Source of the DNA: Pseudarthrobacter cellobiosi
GTDB taxonomy: Bacteria; Actinomycetota; Actinomycetes; Actinomycetales; Micrococcaceae
Assembly (NCBI RefSeq): GCF_023913755.1
Contig: NZ_JAMXBJ010000031.1
Coordinates: 1 to 64,000, forward strand
Direction of reading: 5' to 3'
DNA: 64,000 nt
Below are positions 62,752 to 64,000 of the stretch, piece after piece. Numbering within the stretch: the stretch's first letter is position 1; each line of letters opens with the position of its first letter. The translations under genes were made by a program, and so were the position numbers. A model generated the notes under the pieces. It made no database searches. It was not told the DNA's origin and saw only the letters and a list, made by a program, of their open reading frames with translations.

Positions 62752-63432
62752 ATGATTGGACACATGCGCCACATGGGTAACAGGGGGAAGTTCGCCGTGA
62801 TCGCGGCCGTCGCCGCCTTGGGTATGCTGGTGCTCACCGCCATCACCCTGGAAGAGGCCGTAATGGTCACGTTCCTGGGCCTGGTTGCGCTGGCATATGT
62901 TGCCGCCGTGGCGGAGGTCCTGGCCCGCGGGCGCCTCTTTGTATTGGTGGCCACCGCGGTGGGATCCAGCCTCACCATTGCCTTCTCCCTTGCCTTCGTC
63001 AGCACCTGGGAGCTGGCCTTCGCCGAGCAGTCGTCGATCTTCGGCACACCGCTCCCCACCGGGGATCCGGACAACTACTTCTACTGGGGTGCGGCCTCAG
63101 CGGTGGCCACGCTAGCGGTCCTGTTCCTCGGCGCAGCCTGGCCGGCGGGAAGGCGGTTGGGGACTGCCAAACGGAGGCCCTCGCCAGCCAAGCGGCGGCC
63201 CGCTTCCGGCACTGGCCGCCCTACTGCGCGGCGCCCGGCAACCGGAGCCACGGCGGCCCGGGGCGCGGCACCCCGGGGTGCCGCCACCGGTCAGCGCGCG
63301 TCAGGCGCCCGCGCGCCCGCCCGGATGCCAGCCTCAGCAGCCAAGCGGCCGTCGTCGTCCGCCTCCCCGGTCCGCAAAACGGCACCCAAACCGGGCACCA
63401 AGACGGGCGCCAAACCAGCACCCCGCCGCTGA
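62752..63432 (+). CDS. Membrane protein with basic histone-like C-terminal tail
   Basis: A 226-residue protein with four hydrophobic segments (about 14-31, 36-55, 62-82 and 109-127), followed by about 95 residues rich in Ala, Pro, Lys and Arg (AKRRPSPAKRRPASGTGR; PGTKTGAKPAPRR). The tail resembles histone H1-like or other nucleic-acid-binding tails. It starts 5 bp after the TetR gene. The last 142 bp are antisense to the EamA gene end. No family recognised. Confidence 0.75.
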   Translation: MIGHMRHMGNRGKFAVIAAVAALGMLVLTAITLEEAVMVTFLGLVALAYVAAVAEVLARGRLFVLVATAVGSSLTIAFSLAFVSTWELAFAEQSSIFGTPLPTGDPDNYFYWGAASAVATLAVLFLGAAWPAGRRLGTAKRRPSPAKRRPASGTGRPTARRPATGATAARGAAPRGAATGQRASGARAPARMPASAAKRPSSSASPVRKTAPKPGTKTGAKPAPRR

Positions 63433-64000
63433 CCCAGCAGAACCTGCCGGCCTCGGCCGGCGAGCACGGCAGTCGCCACCCCGCCCAGGAGGAGCAGCCC
63501 GCCAGCCAGTTCCGCCGGCGTCGGCACCTCCCCCAACGTCAGCCAGGCCGCGCTCATCCCCACCACGGGCACCAGCAGGGTAAAGGGCACCACGGCCGAC
63601 GACGGATAGCTGGCCAGGAGCCGGTTCCAAATTCCATACCCCACCAACGACGCGAAAATGGCTGTGTACAGGGCACTTAGGATCGTGGCCGGTTGGAGGT
63701 CTGCCAGCGTGCCGAACACCACGTCCGGGCCATCCACCAGCAACGACAGCCCGGCTAGGGGCAGCGGAACCACTGCGCCGGACCAGACCACCAGCCCCAG
63801 CCCGGAGGCGGCCTTGGCCTGACGCGCAATCACGTTGCCGGCGGCCCAGGACAGCGCGGCTCCCAGGACGATGATAAGCGGGAGCACCGGGGCCACGGCA
63901 CTGCGGCCGACAGCCACCACGGCCAGCCCCGCAACGCCTAGAACGACGCCAGCCAACTGGCTCCGGCTGGGACGCTCGCGCAGGAACCCTGCAGCCAGGA
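63291..64000 (-). CDS. EamA (DMT superfamily) transporter, partial
   Basis: The C-terminal part of a drug/metabolite exporter; the start lies beyond the window. The visible portion has the second EamA domain with helices such as LAGVVLGVAGLAVVAVG, LSALYTAIFASLVGYGIWNR and AGGLLLLGGVATAVLA. After the last helix an unusual hydrophilic tail of about 50 residues, ending GIRAGARAPDAR, overlaps the 3' end of the neighbouring gene on the other strand. Confidence 0.85.
   Translation of the reverse strand, partial: LAAGFLRERPSRSQLAGVVLGVAGLAVVAVGRSAVAPVLPLIIVLGAALSWAAGNVIARQAKAASGLGLVVWSGAVVPLPLAGLSLLVDGPDVVFGTLADLQPATILSALYTAIFASLVGYGIWNRLLASYPSSAVVPFTLLVPVVGMSAAWLTLGEVPTPAELAGGLLLLGGVATAVLAGRGRQVLLGQRRGAGLAPVLVPGLGAVLRTGEADDDGRLAAEAGIRAGARAPDAR

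Overview
The window is chromosomal DNA of a high-GC actinobacterium, most likely a member of the Micrococcaceae close to Arthrobacter/Pseudarthrobacter. This rests on gene content and order: a carD-ispD-ispF-cysS-rlmB block, senX3-regX3 divergent from phoU beside gpmA, a proteasome activator (Bpa) ending in GQYL, a GTP-type PEP carboxykinase and a YhgE/Pip operon. The taxonomic call is inference; no 16S rRNA gene is present.

Layout. 1-95 is the right end of an IS5-type insertion sequence. 171-7061 holds glgX, rlmB, cysS, ispF, ispD and carD, all on the minus strand. 7317-11544 holds a lipoprotein gene, regX3/senX3, phoU and gpmA, with a PHO-box-like direct repeat between senX3 and phoU. 11644-17564 carries a methyltransferase, a DUF2516 protein, a cystathionine gamma-synthase-like enzyme, tmk, holB and an exported peptidase-like hydrolase. 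17673-24443 has tRNA-Thr, a decayed alcohol dehydrogenase, several hypothetical genes, bpa, the cstA/YbdD pair and a DUF1540 protein. 24583-28827 is a PadR/ABC ATPase/FtsX-like permease operon with a palindromic operator. 28948-35823 has a quinone oxidoreductase, tRNA-Ser(TGA), a frameshifted VOC protein and a very large exported nuclease/5'-nucleotidase.

35983-42442 is the disturbed part. A flavin monooxygenase and a 5'-truncated TauD dioxygenase abut a 1.37-kb IS256-family element with a frameshifted transposase. Beyond it lie a His-tailed membrane protein, an NlpC/P60 protein under a clear ydaO-type c-di-AMP riboswitch, a frameshifted copper-chaperone-like gene behind a CsoR-like operator, and about 450 bp without a convincing gene. 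The IS has different contexts on its two sides and no evident target duplication, so it looks like a rearrangement junction.

42443-64000 is ordinary chromosome again: an FAD/NAD(P)-binding protein, an S9 peptidase, a GNAT remnant, tRNA-Ser(GCT), an MFS exporter, a RecQ helicase with a C-terminal phosphoribosyltransferase-like segment, a phosphohexomutase, an NsrR-like regulator with flavohemoprotein hmp, pckG, tRNA-Arg, a pyridine nucleotide-disulfide oxidoreductase, a degenerate ABC-ATPase/YhgE/TetR operon behind a perfect 20-bp palindrome, a membrane protein with a histone-like tail, and an EamA transporter running off the end.

Cross-cutting observations: five accessory genes carry single-base indels, mostly in homopolymer runs, while the core genes are intact. 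Several long intergenic palindromes and a two-copy hairpin repeat with altered stem pairs look like dispersed repeat families. I found no CRISPR array, no recognisable toxin or defence operon and no prophage. The least explained functional module is the Walker-less ABC/YhgE/TetR operon; the most unusual protein architecture is the RecQ-PRTase fusion.
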